The notes: a model not told the origin generated them from the letters alone. A DNA stretch of 18,207 bases from an uncultured Flavobacteriales bacterium (GCA_946478675.1 CAMLEF010000049.1:1-18207), one strand, 5' to 3'; positions 6,572 to 14,663 are shown, numbered from the stretch's first letter. Translations and numbers: made by a program.

Positions 6572-8407
6572 TTAAGTCTTCAGAATATCACGAAGCTGGG
6601 TCCGGATGTCGGACAAGTCATCAAAGGCATTGTCAATGATCCATTCGCAAAGTTTCACGGAATGCGTGATCTTATCGAAGGCGACTCGTCCTTCTGTCAA
6701 TTCAGCAAAAAGCCGGTCAAGCAGTTTGGCACCGTCCACTTCACGCAGCCAGTCCTCTTCCGATTTTCCGGTTTTCAGTTCTTTCGGGAAATAAGCGACT
6801 TTCCATTTATTGCTTTCCAGCCACTCCACAATTTGCGCTTTGGAAATTTTCTCACCGAATTCTTTTAGCACAACTGTGATCGCATCCGGATTAAGGAGAT
6901 AATTCTCGAACATTTTGCGTTGGGTAAAAATGACTTTACCACTGCTTTGACGGATAGCATCATCCATTTCCTTTGCCGTCCGATTCTCACGATCAAAATA
7001 AAACCCAACAGCAGGCGGCATTAGGCCTTTCCCAGTACTGAGTTTCTTGTAAATATCCAGCGCACTTTTCAAGTGCTTCTTCTCAAAATCACCGGTATTT
7101 TTTACTGCGAGGATTGTCGTCCCCATCAGCGAAAGTCCTTCCTCCTTCTCCACGATCTTCGGGAAACACAATTCTTCAGTCTTCCCTTCCACCCATAAAA
7201 TATTGTCCGCACCGAATACATCCGACAGCTTCGCACCGATTTCAGCGAGATAAAGTCGCTGGTTATTGGTTTCTCGTACATCTACTTCTTCGATCACACT
7301 TTGCGCATTCTCGTACTTAACAATGTTGATCGTTTGCGGATTGGCGGCCGCAATTGTCGAAGGTGCGTGCGAAGAAATGATGAATTGGTGCTGCGGATGT
7401 TCCTTGAGGATTTCGACCAACTTGCGTGCAGCGCCGGGGTGGAGGAAACTGTTCGGCTCGTCAATGATGATAACTTTGGGAATATTTGAGGTCAAAACAA
7501 CGTAGAGAATAGCAAGAACTTGACTAATGCCTGTACCACATTTATCAAGTGACACAACTAAGTCATTACGTTCCAACTCTATTTTTTCGTTCCAAACAAC
7601 AACTTGGACATAATTATTATTAACTGGTCGAACTGTTACTTGATGTACTTGAGGAAAGACCCGACGAACGAATTTATTATAACGATCAAATTGCACAATA
7701 TTCCCTTGCATAATATTTAGCACTTCGGGTAAATTTGATGCATCTTGACTAAGTATCATATTTGTCCCAATACTGCACGAACCTATATTCATCCTCTCTG
7801 CTTTAAATGAATAGATTCTCTGAATTAAGCTTTTTAACACAATCTCTGACAGTTTCTCAAATGTTCGAGGATTGATAATACTAACATTCTCTTTATATAA
7901 ATAAGGGGGAGTTCCCTTAATAGACAGAGACACTAAAGTCTCTGTCTGCTTTTCATTTTTGGAAAAATATGAGTCTACTATATTTTCGTTTCCATCAATG
8001 TTACCCGCAATACAAACCGGATCGTCAAATGAGTCAATAAAGATTGATGCTGAAATGCGCTCATAAATATGATCTCTGGTTAAAGACAATAACCGCTGAA
8101 TTTCATTAGCATTTTCGATGGAAAATTCATCCAAATTGGAATTAAATACATAATCATATAATTCACGCCTTTCGATATTAACTTTAAAGGCCACAACAGA
8201 CTCCTCTGACGGCACATAAATTGTATTTGGGATAGAAAAAGTGCTTCGATGAGGGACATTATTAAATTTCAAACTCAACAACTGCAGTAACGCCGACTTA
8301 CCGGCATTGTTCTGTCCCGTGATCACATTCATACCTGGCGTCAAACAAATCGTCTGCGGCTGGTAAAAGCTCTTGTAATTCTTTACTGTGACTTCCGACA
8401 AATACAT
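6572..8407 (-). CDS. OLD-family (class 1) ATP-dependent endonuclease: AAA/ABC-type ATPase plus TOPRIM nuclease
   Basis: 611 residues from ATG 8407 (MYLSEVTVKNYKSF, the usual start of SMC/RecF-like ATPases); the frame upstream to 8500 does not fit the family. ATPase motifs: Walker A GQNNAGKS (31-38), signature CGTGISQ (290-296), Walker B VIIIDEP (312-318), and SSH switch (345-347). The C-terminal TOPRIM nuclease has VEGKTEE (406-412) and YFDRE (470-474), supplying metal-binding acids. OLD proteins are ATP-driven DNA nucleases; phage P2 Old blocks lambda, and relatives act in defence. No UvrD-like helicase (as in Gabija) and no other defence partner adjoins, so this is a stand-alone class 1 form. 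Residues about 45-305 are encoded by clearly AT-richer DNA than both ends, suggesting a mosaic or transferred gene. It sits alone between ffh and a divergent secreted-protein gene. Confidence 0.88.
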   Translation of the reverse strand: MYLSEVTVKNYKSFYQPQTICLTPGMNVITGQNNAGKSALLQLLSLKFNNVPHRSTFSIPNTIYVPSEESVVAFKVNIERRELYDYVFNSNLDEFSIENANEIQRLLSLTRDHIYERISASIFIDSFDDPVCIAGNIDGNENIVDSYFSKNEKQTETLVSLSIKGTPPYLYKENVSIINPRTFEKLSEIVLKSLIQRIYSFKAERMNIGSCSIGTNMILSQDASNLPEVLNIMQGNIVQFDRYNKFVRRVFPQVHQVTVRPVNNNYVQVVVWNEKIELERNDLVVSLDKCGTGISQVLAILYVVLTSNIPKVIIIDEPNSFLHPGAARKLVEILKEHPQHQFIISSHAPSTIAAANPQTINIVKYENAQSVIEEVDVRETNNQRLYLAEIGAKLSDVFGADNILWVEGKTEELCFPKIVEKEEGLSLMGTTILAVKNTGDFEKKHLKSALDIYKKLSTGKGLMPPAVGFYFDRENRTAKEMDDAIRQSSGKVIFTQRKMFENYLLNPDAITVVLKEFGEKISKAQIVEWLESNKWKVAYFPKELKTGKSEEDWLREVDGAKLLDRLFAELTEGRVAFDKITHSVKLCEWIIDNAFDDLSDIRTQLRDILKT

Positions 8408-8550
8408 ATGAAAGGCGTATAGGGTTAGTGATTTTCTAAAATTAGTTAAAGAACCTTTCCCTGTCAATCGCCAAAAGAACCAAACCTCCAATCGATCCAT
8501 TCATCCCCGCAAAAGATCGAAAAGTGAAATTCATGCGGTGAAGTAGTCTG

Positions 8551-8558
8551 CAACTTTG
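8551..8558 (+). promoter_or_regulatory. Possible -7 box of the Tyr-rich secreted-protein gene
   Basis: CAACTTTG, 27 bases before the ATG at 8586, differs from TAnnTTTG only in the first base. No TTTG-like -33 box is found at the usual distance, so this rests on the -7 element alone. Confidence 0.35.
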
Positions 8559-8585
8559 CTACGGAAACAGTAACAAAAACAGACC

Positions 8586-9884
8586 ATGAACCGCTTCATT
8601 CAATACAGCCTTACCATCGCCGCCGCCGGTGTTTTTTACATGTGCGGTGATGACGTCGACAAAAAGAACGGCGATTCGACGGCTTCTTCAGGTGAAGAGA
8701 AAGTCAATCTTCCCGGCGACAATTTCGACCTCTACGCCGCGCTCGATGCTTTCAAATCTTCTAAGAATCTCGAAGCATTCGAAAAAAAGCTGAACGACAA
8801 ATCCGGCAAGATCAATAACCTGGACCTGAACGGCGACGGCAAAGTCGATTACGTTCGCGTCGTTGACCATAAAAAAGATAACGCGCACACGATCGTGCTC
8901 CGTGTTCCTGTCAGCAAAAAGGAATCGCAGGACGTCGCGGTGATCGAGATCGACAAGAAAGACGACAAGACGGCTTACTTACAAATCATCGGTGACGAAG
9001 AATTGTACGGCAAAGATTACATCGTAGAGCCGAAGCCGAAAGAAAAAGCCGCCGGCTTTGTCGTCGCAACCGCAGTCGGCGTGAACGTGTGGTACTGGCC
9101 GTGCGTTACCTACATCTATTCGCCGGATTATGTCGTCGTGTACGAATCACCGTATTACTACGATTATTATCCCGCATGGTGGGAACCGTACCCGGTCGTC
9201 GCTTACGAAGTGTATTACCCGGTTGTGTATCCGTACCACGAATACTATTATCATCCCGACGGCTATCGCTTCGTGGAGGTGCACGAGCATTACACGTACC
9301 GCGAACGTTACGAATCGCCTTACGTGCATGAGCATCGTCACGAGCTCGTAGCGCCCGGCGGTGCACGTGAGCCGAACGGAAACGCATACGGTCCCAATAA
9401 TCGCCGGTCGAACGACGGACGCGCGATCCCGGTTCCTGGCAACGGCAACCACGACAACGGACGCAATGCCCGCGGCGGACAGCAACAAGCCATCCCGACA
9501 CCGGGAGGAAACCGCCATCCGCAACAGGGCAACAACACACGCAGCGGCAATCACGGAAAAGCCATCCCGGCGCCCGGCGGCAACCAGCGCACGATGCCGC
9601 AGCAACATTCTAATCAGCGGACGCAACAGCAGGCGCCGCAACAGTCCGCTCCTATTCCGCACCCGCAAAACAATCAGCGTGTGACGCCCGGCGGTCACCA
9701 GGGAATGCCGCCGCAACAGCAACGCATGCCGGCTCCACAACAACCGCAACCGCGCGCCATTCCTACTCCGGGTGGCAATGCGCCCCACGGCGGTGATCAT
9801 ATTCCGCAGGCGCCGGTCCCGCACCCGGGTGGCGTAAATCCCAATGGCGGAAGCGGCGGTGGCGGCATGCATCGACCGCGATAA
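8586..9884 (+). CDS. Exported protein with Tyr-rich centre and Pro/Gln/Asn/His/Gly-rich C-terminal tail; function unknown
   Basis: 432 residues. A hydrophobic N-terminal segment (about 5-19) is followed by Cys20, so a lipoprotein or Sec-exported protein is possible, though the lipobox (FYMC) is poor. Residues 45-150 form a compact domain with an EF-hand-like loop DLNGDGKVDYV (80-90) and a stretch around VAVIEIDKKDD. A hydrophobic segment at about 155-170 precedes a very Tyr/Trp/His-rich region (roughly 165-245). From about 250 to the end the chain is low-complexity, with four spaced copies of an AIP(V/T/A)PGGN-like motif. I recognise the domain order from Bacteroidota hypothetical proteins but no function. 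It may be a cell-surface or matrix protein; that is inference. It is divergent from the OLD gene and convergent with argS, hence monocistronic. Confidence 0.85.
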   Translation: MNRFIQYSLTIAAAGVFYMCGDDVDKKNGDSTASSGEEKVNLPGDNFDLYAALDAFKSSKNLEAFEKKLNDKSGKINNLDLNGDGKVDYVRVVDHKKDNAHTIVLRVPVSKKESQDVAVIEIDKKDDKTAYLQIIGDEELYGKDYIVEPKPKEKAAGFVVATAVGVNVWYWPCVTYIYSPDYVVVYESPYYYDYYPAWWEPYPVVAYEVYYPVVYPYHEYYYHPDGYRFVEVHEHYTYRERYESPYVHEHRHELVAPGGAREPNGNAYGPNNRRSNDGRAIPVPGNGNHDNGRNARGGQQQAIPTPGGNRHPQQGNNTRSGNHGKAIPAPGGNQRTMPQQHSNQRTQQQAPQQSAPIPHPQNNQRVTPGGHQGMPPQQQRMPAPQQPQPRAIPTPGGNAPHGGDHIPQAPVPHPGGVNPNGGSGGGGMHRPR

Positions 9885-9963
9885 GCAACAAAGATTTTTG
9901 TGAAAGCACAGATCCCTCCGTGAAGAATGAAGCGTGCAGTTGGTTGGGGTTTGTGCTTTCCAT

Positions 9964-10018
9964 CTATAAAGAAAAACGCTGAACCGGAAATTCCTGGTTC
10001 AGCGTTTTCTATTTATAG
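9964..10018. terminator. Bidirectional intrinsic terminator between the secreted-protein gene and argS
   Basis: A perfect 13-bp stem AAAACGCTGAACC (9973-9985) with GGTTCAGCGTTTT (9996-10008) and a 10-base loop, extended outside by CTATAAA (9964-9970) with TTTATAG (10012-10018). A and T runs on either side let it work for both convergent genes. Confidence 0.9.
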
Positions 10019-10030
10019 AATGAAAGACTG

Positions 10031-12106
10031 CTACATGCGCTCGGGAACTTCGATGCCCAGCAGGCTCATGCCGGTTTTGATCGTGCGCGCGATGGTCACC
10101 GATAACGCGAGACGGAAATTGCGGAGCGTGGCATCTTCCTCTTTCAGCACGGGACAAACGTCGTAGAACTGGTTGAAGGTTTTCGCGAGATCGTACGTGT
10201 AATTCGCAATGAGCGCGGGCGAATAGCTGTTGGCCGCTTCCTTCACCGCAGCGGGGAACGCATACAGCAAACGCAGCAGCTCTTTTTCTTTTGCGTGAAG
10301 CGCGAGCGAGGTGGATAATTTCGGAAGCTTGTCGAGCTCCGATTTCCGCCAGATGCTCCGGATGCGCGCGTGCGTGTACTGGATGAACGGGCCGGTGTTG
10401 CCGTGCAGGTCGATGCTTTCTTTCGGATTGAAGAGCATCTTCTTTTTCGGATCGACTTTCAGGATGAAATATTTCAGCGCCGCCATGCCGACCATGTGCG
10501 CGAGCTTCAGCTTCTCCTGCTCGTCCAATCCTTCGATGAGTCCTTTCTCCTGTGCGAGCTCGTACGCATCCTTCTCCATCGTGTCGATGAGATCGTCCGC
10601 ATCGACCACCGTGCCTTCGCGCGATTTCATTTTTCCTTCCGGCAATTCGACCATGCCGTACGACAAATGAAAAAGTCCGTCCGCCCATTCGTGGCCGAGC
10701 TTCTTCAGCGAAACTTTCAGCGTCTTGAAGTGATACTCCTGCTCGTTACCGACGACGTAAATATGTTTGTCGAACGGAAATTCCTTGTGACGTTCTTCTG
10801 CCGTTCCGAGATCCTGCGTCATGTACACCGAAGTACCATCACTGCGCAGGAGCACTTTCTCATCGAGACCTACATCAGTGTTGTTAATGATAACTGCACC
10901 ATCGGGACGTTTCTGCAGCACGCCTTTCGCGAGACCTTCTTCCACGATGGTTTTCCCGAGGAGATACGTCTGCGATTCGTAATACGTTTTATCGAAATCG
11001 ACGCCGAGCTTTTTGTACGTCAGCGCGAAACCGTCGTACACCCAGCCGTTCATCATCTCCCAGAGGCTGCGCACATCTTGATCGCCGGCTTCCCATTTGC
11101 GGAGCATGTCCTGCGCTTCTCGAATCGGAGGCAGTTGATTTTTTATCTCTTCAAATACCTTTTCAAAATCATTTCGCTCATTATCATCAAAAAGATATTT
11201 AGGATTTCGACCTCGAATAGCTTCTATTGCTTGCTTATAAGTTTTATTTAAAATTTTTGCTTCGAGAACGTTCTGATTTTCTTCGACCCAAGCCTCAAAC
11301 CCTTTTTCAGCTATAAACTGACCATCTTCCTCCGAAAAGGTGGGTTTATCATCACTATCAGACCAGTTTTCTAACATAGTTTCTAATGCACCCATCAATG
11401 CCAGTAACTGATCTCCGTCGTTCATTCTATTCCTAAGCAATAGTTTTGTCGCAAGTTCCTTTGCATAGGCTAACTCCCTTTTATACCATTGATCAAACCT
11501 CACGTAATACTTTCCGACGAGATGATCGCCTTTCATTCCGGCAGAAGCGGGCGTTTCGCCGTTCCCGAATTTTTTCCAGGCCAGCATGCTCTTGCAAATG
11601 TGAATACCCCGGTCATTGACCAGGTTCACTTTCATCACTTTATTGCCGGCCGCCTTCAGTACCTCGCTCACCGAATACCCCAACAGGTTGTTCCGGATGT
11701 GCCCGAGGTGAAGCGGTTTGTTCGTGTTGGGTGAGCTGTATTCCACCATCACAAACGGGCTGGTTTCGGTGATCAGCTGCATTCCGAATGCCTCATCGGT
11801 CGACATTTTATCGAATTCCTTCAGCCAGAACTCGTCGCTGATGACCAGGTTGAGGAAGCCTTTGACCACGTTGAAGCGGGTGACTTCAGGCGTATGTTCC
11901 TGTAAATAAGCGCCAATCGCCTGTCCGGCCTGTTCCGGCCCTTTGCCCGACATTTTCACATACGGAAAAACGACCAGCGTAATATCGCCTTCGAACTGCG
12001 GGTTGGTGCGCTGGAAAGTAACGGATGCGGGTTCGATGGTTTGGCCGAAAAGTGCGTGAACGGCTTTGGCTACCTGGTGGGAAATGAGGGATTCTAAGGA
12101 TTTCAT
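10031..12106 (-). CDS. argS: Arginyl-tRNA synthetase with a large internal insertion
   Basis: ArgRS attaches arginine to its tRNA in the cytoplasm. The N-terminal additional domain (1-115) has NPQFEGDITLVVFPYVK. The class I core has the HIGH motif as HLGH (133-136) and the KMSKS loop as KMKSR (492-496, within GKMKSREGTVVDADDL). The C-terminal DALR anticodon-binding domain starts near FIQYTHARI and runs to the end. The protein is 691 residues against roughly 560-600 in most bacteria. The excess lies between YYVRFDQWYKR (200-210) and AQDMLRKWEAGD (331-342), encoded by 11120-11476, which is strikingly AT-rich (about 36% GC by hand count over 11161-11460, against about 60% in the adjoining line). 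The inserted chain is charged and probably helical. The frame is intact and all catalytic motifs are kept, so the enzyme is presumably active. It starts 18 bases after the arginase-family stop, pointing to one transcript, and ends at a shared terminator. Confidence 0.97.
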   Translation of the reverse strand: MKSLESLISHQVAKAVHALFGQTIEPASVTFQRTNPQFEGDITLVVFPYVKMSGKGPEQAGQAIGAYLQEHTPEVTRFNVVKGFLNLVISDEFWLKEFDKMSTDEAFGMQLITETSPFVMVEYSSPNTNKPLHLGHIRNNLLGYSVSEVLKAAGNKVMKVNLVNDRGIHICKSMLAWKKFGNGETPASAGMKGDHLVGKYYVRFDQWYKRELAYAKELATKLLLRNRMNDGDQLLALMGALETMLENWSDSDDKPTFSEEDGQFIAEKGFEAWVEENQNVLEAKILNKTYKQAIEAIRGRNPKYLFDDNERNDFEKVFEEIKNQLPPIREAQDMLRKWEAGDQDVRSLWEMMNGWVYDGFALTYKKLGVDFDKTYYESQTYLLGKTIVEEGLAKGVLQKRPDGAVIINNTDVGLDEKVLLRSDGTSVYMTQDLGTAEERHKEFPFDKHIYVVGNEQEYHFKTLKVSLKKLGHEWADGLFHLSYGMVELPEGKMKSREGTVVDADDLIDTMEKDAYELAQEKGLIEGLDEQEKLKLAHMVGMAALKYFILKVDPKKKMLFNPKESIDLHGNTGPFIQYTHARIRSIWRKSELDKLPKLSTSLALHAKEKELLRLLYAFPAAVKEAANSYSPALIANYTYDLAKTFNQFYDVCPVLKEEDATLRNFRLALSVTIARTIKTGMSLLGIEVPERM
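11120..11476 (-). other. AT-rich in-frame insertion within argS (about 119 codons between conserved blocks)
   Basis: Codons 211-330 of argS differ abruptly in base composition and codon choice from both sides. The segment begins ELAYAKELATKLL and ends VFEEIKNQLPPIRE. It carries no intein splicing motifs (no Cys/Ser start with HN-Cys end) and no stop codon. From memory, Bacteroidota ArgRS have only about 28-30 residues between the same landmarks, so about 90 are extra. Confidence 0.7.
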
Positions 12107-12124
12107 AAATGCGAATAGGATGCG

Positions 12125-13096
12125 TCAGGTGGTCAATTGCGCGACCACTTTGGTCAGGATCTCGAAAGTATTCTCCGCCATCAGGTTCTCTTTGTCCAGC
12201 GTCGGGTTGACTTCACAGACTTCGAAACAGCAGACTTTTTCATTCTGGATGAGGCGGACGAGCAATGATCCGGCTTCTTTCTCCGTGATGCCGTTACGGA
12301 CAGGCGTACCGGTTCCTTTGGAGATGGAAGAGTCCATGCTGTCGACGTCGAATGAGATGTAGATATGGGTGCATTCACGCAAATAAGCCAGCGTATCGCG
12401 GGCAATGCGCTCGACGCCGAACTGCTTGACGTGCCCCGTCTTGAACCATTTGATCCGGTATTTATCGACCACGCTCCGCTCTTCCGGTTCGAAGTCGCGC
12501 ATGCCGATATAAACGAGGTCGCTGAACCGGATCTTGGGTGATTGGCCCGTGATGAGTGTCTTCATCTCCTCCCAGCTCCGGATCGTCTCTTCGTCGGGGT
12601 GGTTAACGATGTTCTCGGTATTATCCACACCCAATGAGATTGCCAACGGCATCCCGTGCATGTTGCCGGAAGGCGTGGTGTAAGGCGAATGGATATCCGC
12701 ATGAGCGTCGATCCAGATCACCCCGAGGCGGACGTTATCGGCGCCAAAGCGGGCGTTCAACGTGTCCCGCAGACCGGCAATTGTCCCGGCTGCCGTGCTG
12801 TGGTCGCCGGCAAGAATGATGGGAAATTCGCCGGCATCGATGGTTTTGCGGAGCTCTTTGCCGAGCCGTTCGCAGACCCGCTGCAGTCCTTTAATGTATT
12901 TGGCGTACTTGCCGCCTGCGTTTTCAAAAAGCAGCTGGTTTTCCGTCGGGACTTCCACGGTGCGGGTGCGCCGGAAGACGTCGCTGCCGTAGTCGAGCGC
13001 AGCAATTTTGATGGCATCGGGGCCTAAACTGGCACCGCGGGTTCCGGCGCCGATCTCTGATTTGACCTCGATGAATTTAATCTTGCGGTTGGCCAT
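12125..13096 (-). CDS. Arginase-family ureohydrolase (probably arginase; agmatinase not excluded)
   Basis: 323 residues. Ureohydrolases use a two-manganese centre to split the guanidinium group: arginase gives ornithine and urea, agmatinase gives putrescine and urea. All metal ligands are present: H99 (AGDHS), D130, H132 and D134 (DAHAD), D250 and D252 (SFDVDSMD). The arginase-type substrate loop TPSGNMHGMP (141-150) keeps the Thr, Ser, Asn and His positions that hold the amino-acid end of arginine, and GTGTP (261-265) and EVNPTLD (E295) also fit arginase. One position usually Asn in animal arginase (just after DAHADI) is His136. The divergent neighbour is an arginine decarboxylase, whose product agmatine would suit an agmatinase, so specificity should stay open. 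The start at MANRKIKFIEV is the first plausible Met. It is probably co-transcribed with argS downstream. Confidence 0.88.
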   Translation of the reverse strand: MANRKIKFIEVKSEIGAGTRGASLGPDAIKIAALDYGSDVFRRTRTVEVPTENQLLFENAGGKYAKYIKGLQRVCERLGKELRKTIDAGEFPIILAGDHSTAAGTIAGLRDTLNARFGADNVRLGVIWIDAHADIHSPYTTPSGNMHGMPLAISLGVDNTENIVNHPDEETIRSWEEMKTLITGQSPKIRFSDLVYIGMRDFEPEERSVVDKYRIKWFKTGHVKQFGVERIARDTLAYLRECTHIYISFDVDSMDSSISKGTGTPVRNGITEKEAGSLLVRLIQNEKVCCFEVCEVNPTLDKENLMAENTFEILTKVVAQLTT

Positions 13097-13130
13097 AATA
13101 ATCGCGTTTAAACGTCGATCGTATTATCCA

Positions 13131-13170
13131 AGTCACTTACATTTGCATTCTTCTGCCGAAGTAAGTGAGT
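13131..13170. promoter_or_regulatory. Inverted repeat in the divergent arginine-gene intergenic region, overlapping a -7 box
   Basis: AGTCACTTAC (13131-13140) and GTAAGTGAGT (13161-13170) are inverted copies matching at 9 of 10 positions, 20 bases apart. TACATTTG (13138-13145), an exact TAnnTTTG -7 box for the decarboxylase gene (ATG 13197), overlaps the left arm. The predicted start of transcription would lie between the arms. This is the layout of an operator, but no -33 box is obvious and no regulator gene is nearby. Confidence 0.45.
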
Positions 13171-13196
13171 TACTTTACAAATTTTTAACCTGAACC

Positions 13197-14594
13197 ATGG
13201 AGAATACCTATCAAAACCTGATTGAACAGACGTTCAATTTCCCCCAGGAAGGTTTTGCAGTCGCTGATAACGAACTGTACTTCAATGACATTCCATTAAT
13301 GGATATCATCAAGAAGTACGGTACCCCACTTAAAGTTACCTACCTCCCCAAAATCAGCCAGCAAATCCAGAAAGCCAAGCGTTTATTCAACGTGGCGATG
13401 GCAAAGGTTGATTACAAAGGTAGTTATACCTACTGTTATTGCACGAAAAGCTCTCACTTTTCCTTTGTCCTGGAAGAAGTGCTGAAGAACGACGTGCATA
13501 TCGAGACCTCATCCGCCTACGATATTTACATCATCAAAGAGCTGATTAAGAAAGGGTTGATCACCAAAGACCAGTACATCGTGAGCAACGGGTACAAGCG
13601 CAAGAACTACCAGCAGCTGATCACGGAACTGGCGAATGACGGCTACAATATGCTGCCGGTCCTCGACAATAAAACGGAGATCGACTACTACATGAAGCAT
13701 GTGAAAGCGCCGAAAATGAAGCTGGGCATTCGTATCGCTTCGGAGGAAGAGCCGAATTTCCAGTTTTATACTTCACGCCTCGGCATCCGTCACAGCGAGA
13801 TCGTCCAGTTTTACAAGGAAAAGATCGAGAACAACCCGAAGTTCGAGCTGAAAATGCTCCACTTCTTCATCAATACCGGCATCAAGGACACGATCTACTA
13901 TTGGACCGAACTGGCCAAGTGCCTGAAGGTCTATTGGGAGCTGCGACGCATTTGCCCGACGCTGGATTCGCTGAACATCGGCGGAGGTATGCCGATCAAA
14001 ACGTCCCTCGGCTTCGAATACGACTACGAATACATGATCGAAGAGATCATCAGCCAGATCAAGAACTTCTGCGACAACAACGACATCCCGGAGCCGAATA
14101 TCTTCACCGAGTTCGGGTCATTTACCGTTTCCGAAAGCGGCGCCGCGCTCTATTCCGTGGTAGACATGAAGCTGCAGAACGACCGCGAGCTCTGGTACAT
14201 GATCGACAGCTCCTTCATCACCACGCTCCCGGATACCTGGGGCATCAACCAACGCTTTATCCTGCTGGCCATAAATCATTGGGAAAAAGAATACCAGCCC
14301 GTCAACCTCGGCGGCATGACCTGCGACTCCATGGACTATTACAATACGGAAGCGCATGCCAACAACGTGTATCTCCCGCGGGTGGCGCCCAACAGCAAGC
14401 AGCCGCTTTACATCGGTTTCTTCCACACCGGCGCATACCAGGAATCGCTCGGCGGCTACGGCGGCATTCAGCATTGCCTGATCCCGGCGCCCAAGCACGT
14501 GATCATCGACCGCGATGAAGATGGTGAAATCGTGACGCACCTGTTCTCCAAAGAACAAAGCTATAAGTCGATGCTGAAGACCCTGGGTTATTAA
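13197..14594 (+). CDS. speA: PLP-dependent arginine decarboxylase (short Bacteroidota type, alanine-racemase fold III)
   Basis: 465 residues, shorter than the roughly 630-660 of enterobacterial SpeA. It would convert arginine to agmatine and CO2, the entry to polyamine synthesis. Visible elements: YCYCTKSSH with Lys84 as the likely PLP-binding lysine, the phosphate-binding GGGMP loop (262-266), FTEFGS (303-308) in place of the usual EPGR, GGMTCDSMD (372-380) with Cys376 and Asp as the second-subunit active-site pair, and GAYQ (412-415). These match fold III decarboxylases. Substrate preference for arginine rests on similarity, recalled from memory, to Bacteroidota proteins named arginine decarboxylase and on the adjacent arginase-family gene. 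A related diamino acid is possible. ATG 13197 follows an AT-rich leader without a clear Shine-Dalgarno site. A bidirectional terminator follows the stop. Confidence 0.85.
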   Translation: MENTYQNLIEQTFNFPQEGFAVADNELYFNDIPLMDIIKKYGTPLKVTYLPKISQQIQKAKRLFNVAMAKVDYKGSYTYCYCTKSSHFSFVLEEVLKNDVHIETSSAYDIYIIKELIKKGLITKDQYIVSNGYKRKNYQQLITELANDGYNMLPVLDNKTEIDYYMKHVKAPKMKLGIRIASEEEPNFQFYTSRLGIRHSEIVQFYKEKIENNPKFELKMLHFFINTGIKDTIYYWTELAKCLKVYWELRRICPTLDSLNIGGGMPIKTSLGFEYDYEYMIEEIISQIKNFCDNNDIPEPNIFTEFGSFTVSESGAALYSVVDMKLQNDRELWYMIDSSFITTLPDTWGINQRFILLAINHWEKEYQPVNLGGMTCDSMDYYNTEAHANNVYLPRVAPNSKQPLYIGFFHTGAYQESLGGYGGIQHCLIPAPKHVIIDRDEDGEIVTHLFSKEQSYKSMLKTLGY

Positions 14595-14613
14595 TCAGCA
14601 GACTTTCAGGCAT

Positions 14614-14644
14614 AAAAAAAGCTCCGCAAATTGCGGAGCTTTTT
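14614..14644. terminator. Bidirectional intrinsic terminator between speA and the cold-shock gene
   Basis: AGCTCCGCAA and TTGCGGAGCT form a near-perfect palindrome (14620-14640), with seven As before it and five Ts after it, so it can end transcription from both convergent genes. Confidence 0.92.
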
Positions 14645-14663
14645 CGTAGAAATGGGATATAAA

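Noticed and set aside
6572..8407. Gabija or another two-gene defence system around the OLD nuclease
   Set aside because: No helicase or other partner gene adjoins; neighbours are ffh and a divergent secreted-protein gene.
10370..11251. 293-codon plus-strand frame antisense to argS, and the 283-codon minus frame at 2059-2910 antisense to the phosphoesterase
   Set aside because: Both lie entirely within well-supported genes and have the biased composition of shadow frames.
11120..11476. Intein or group I/II intron in argS
   Set aside because: The insert is in frame, lacks splice-site residues and endonuclease motifs, and is too short for an intron-encoded system.
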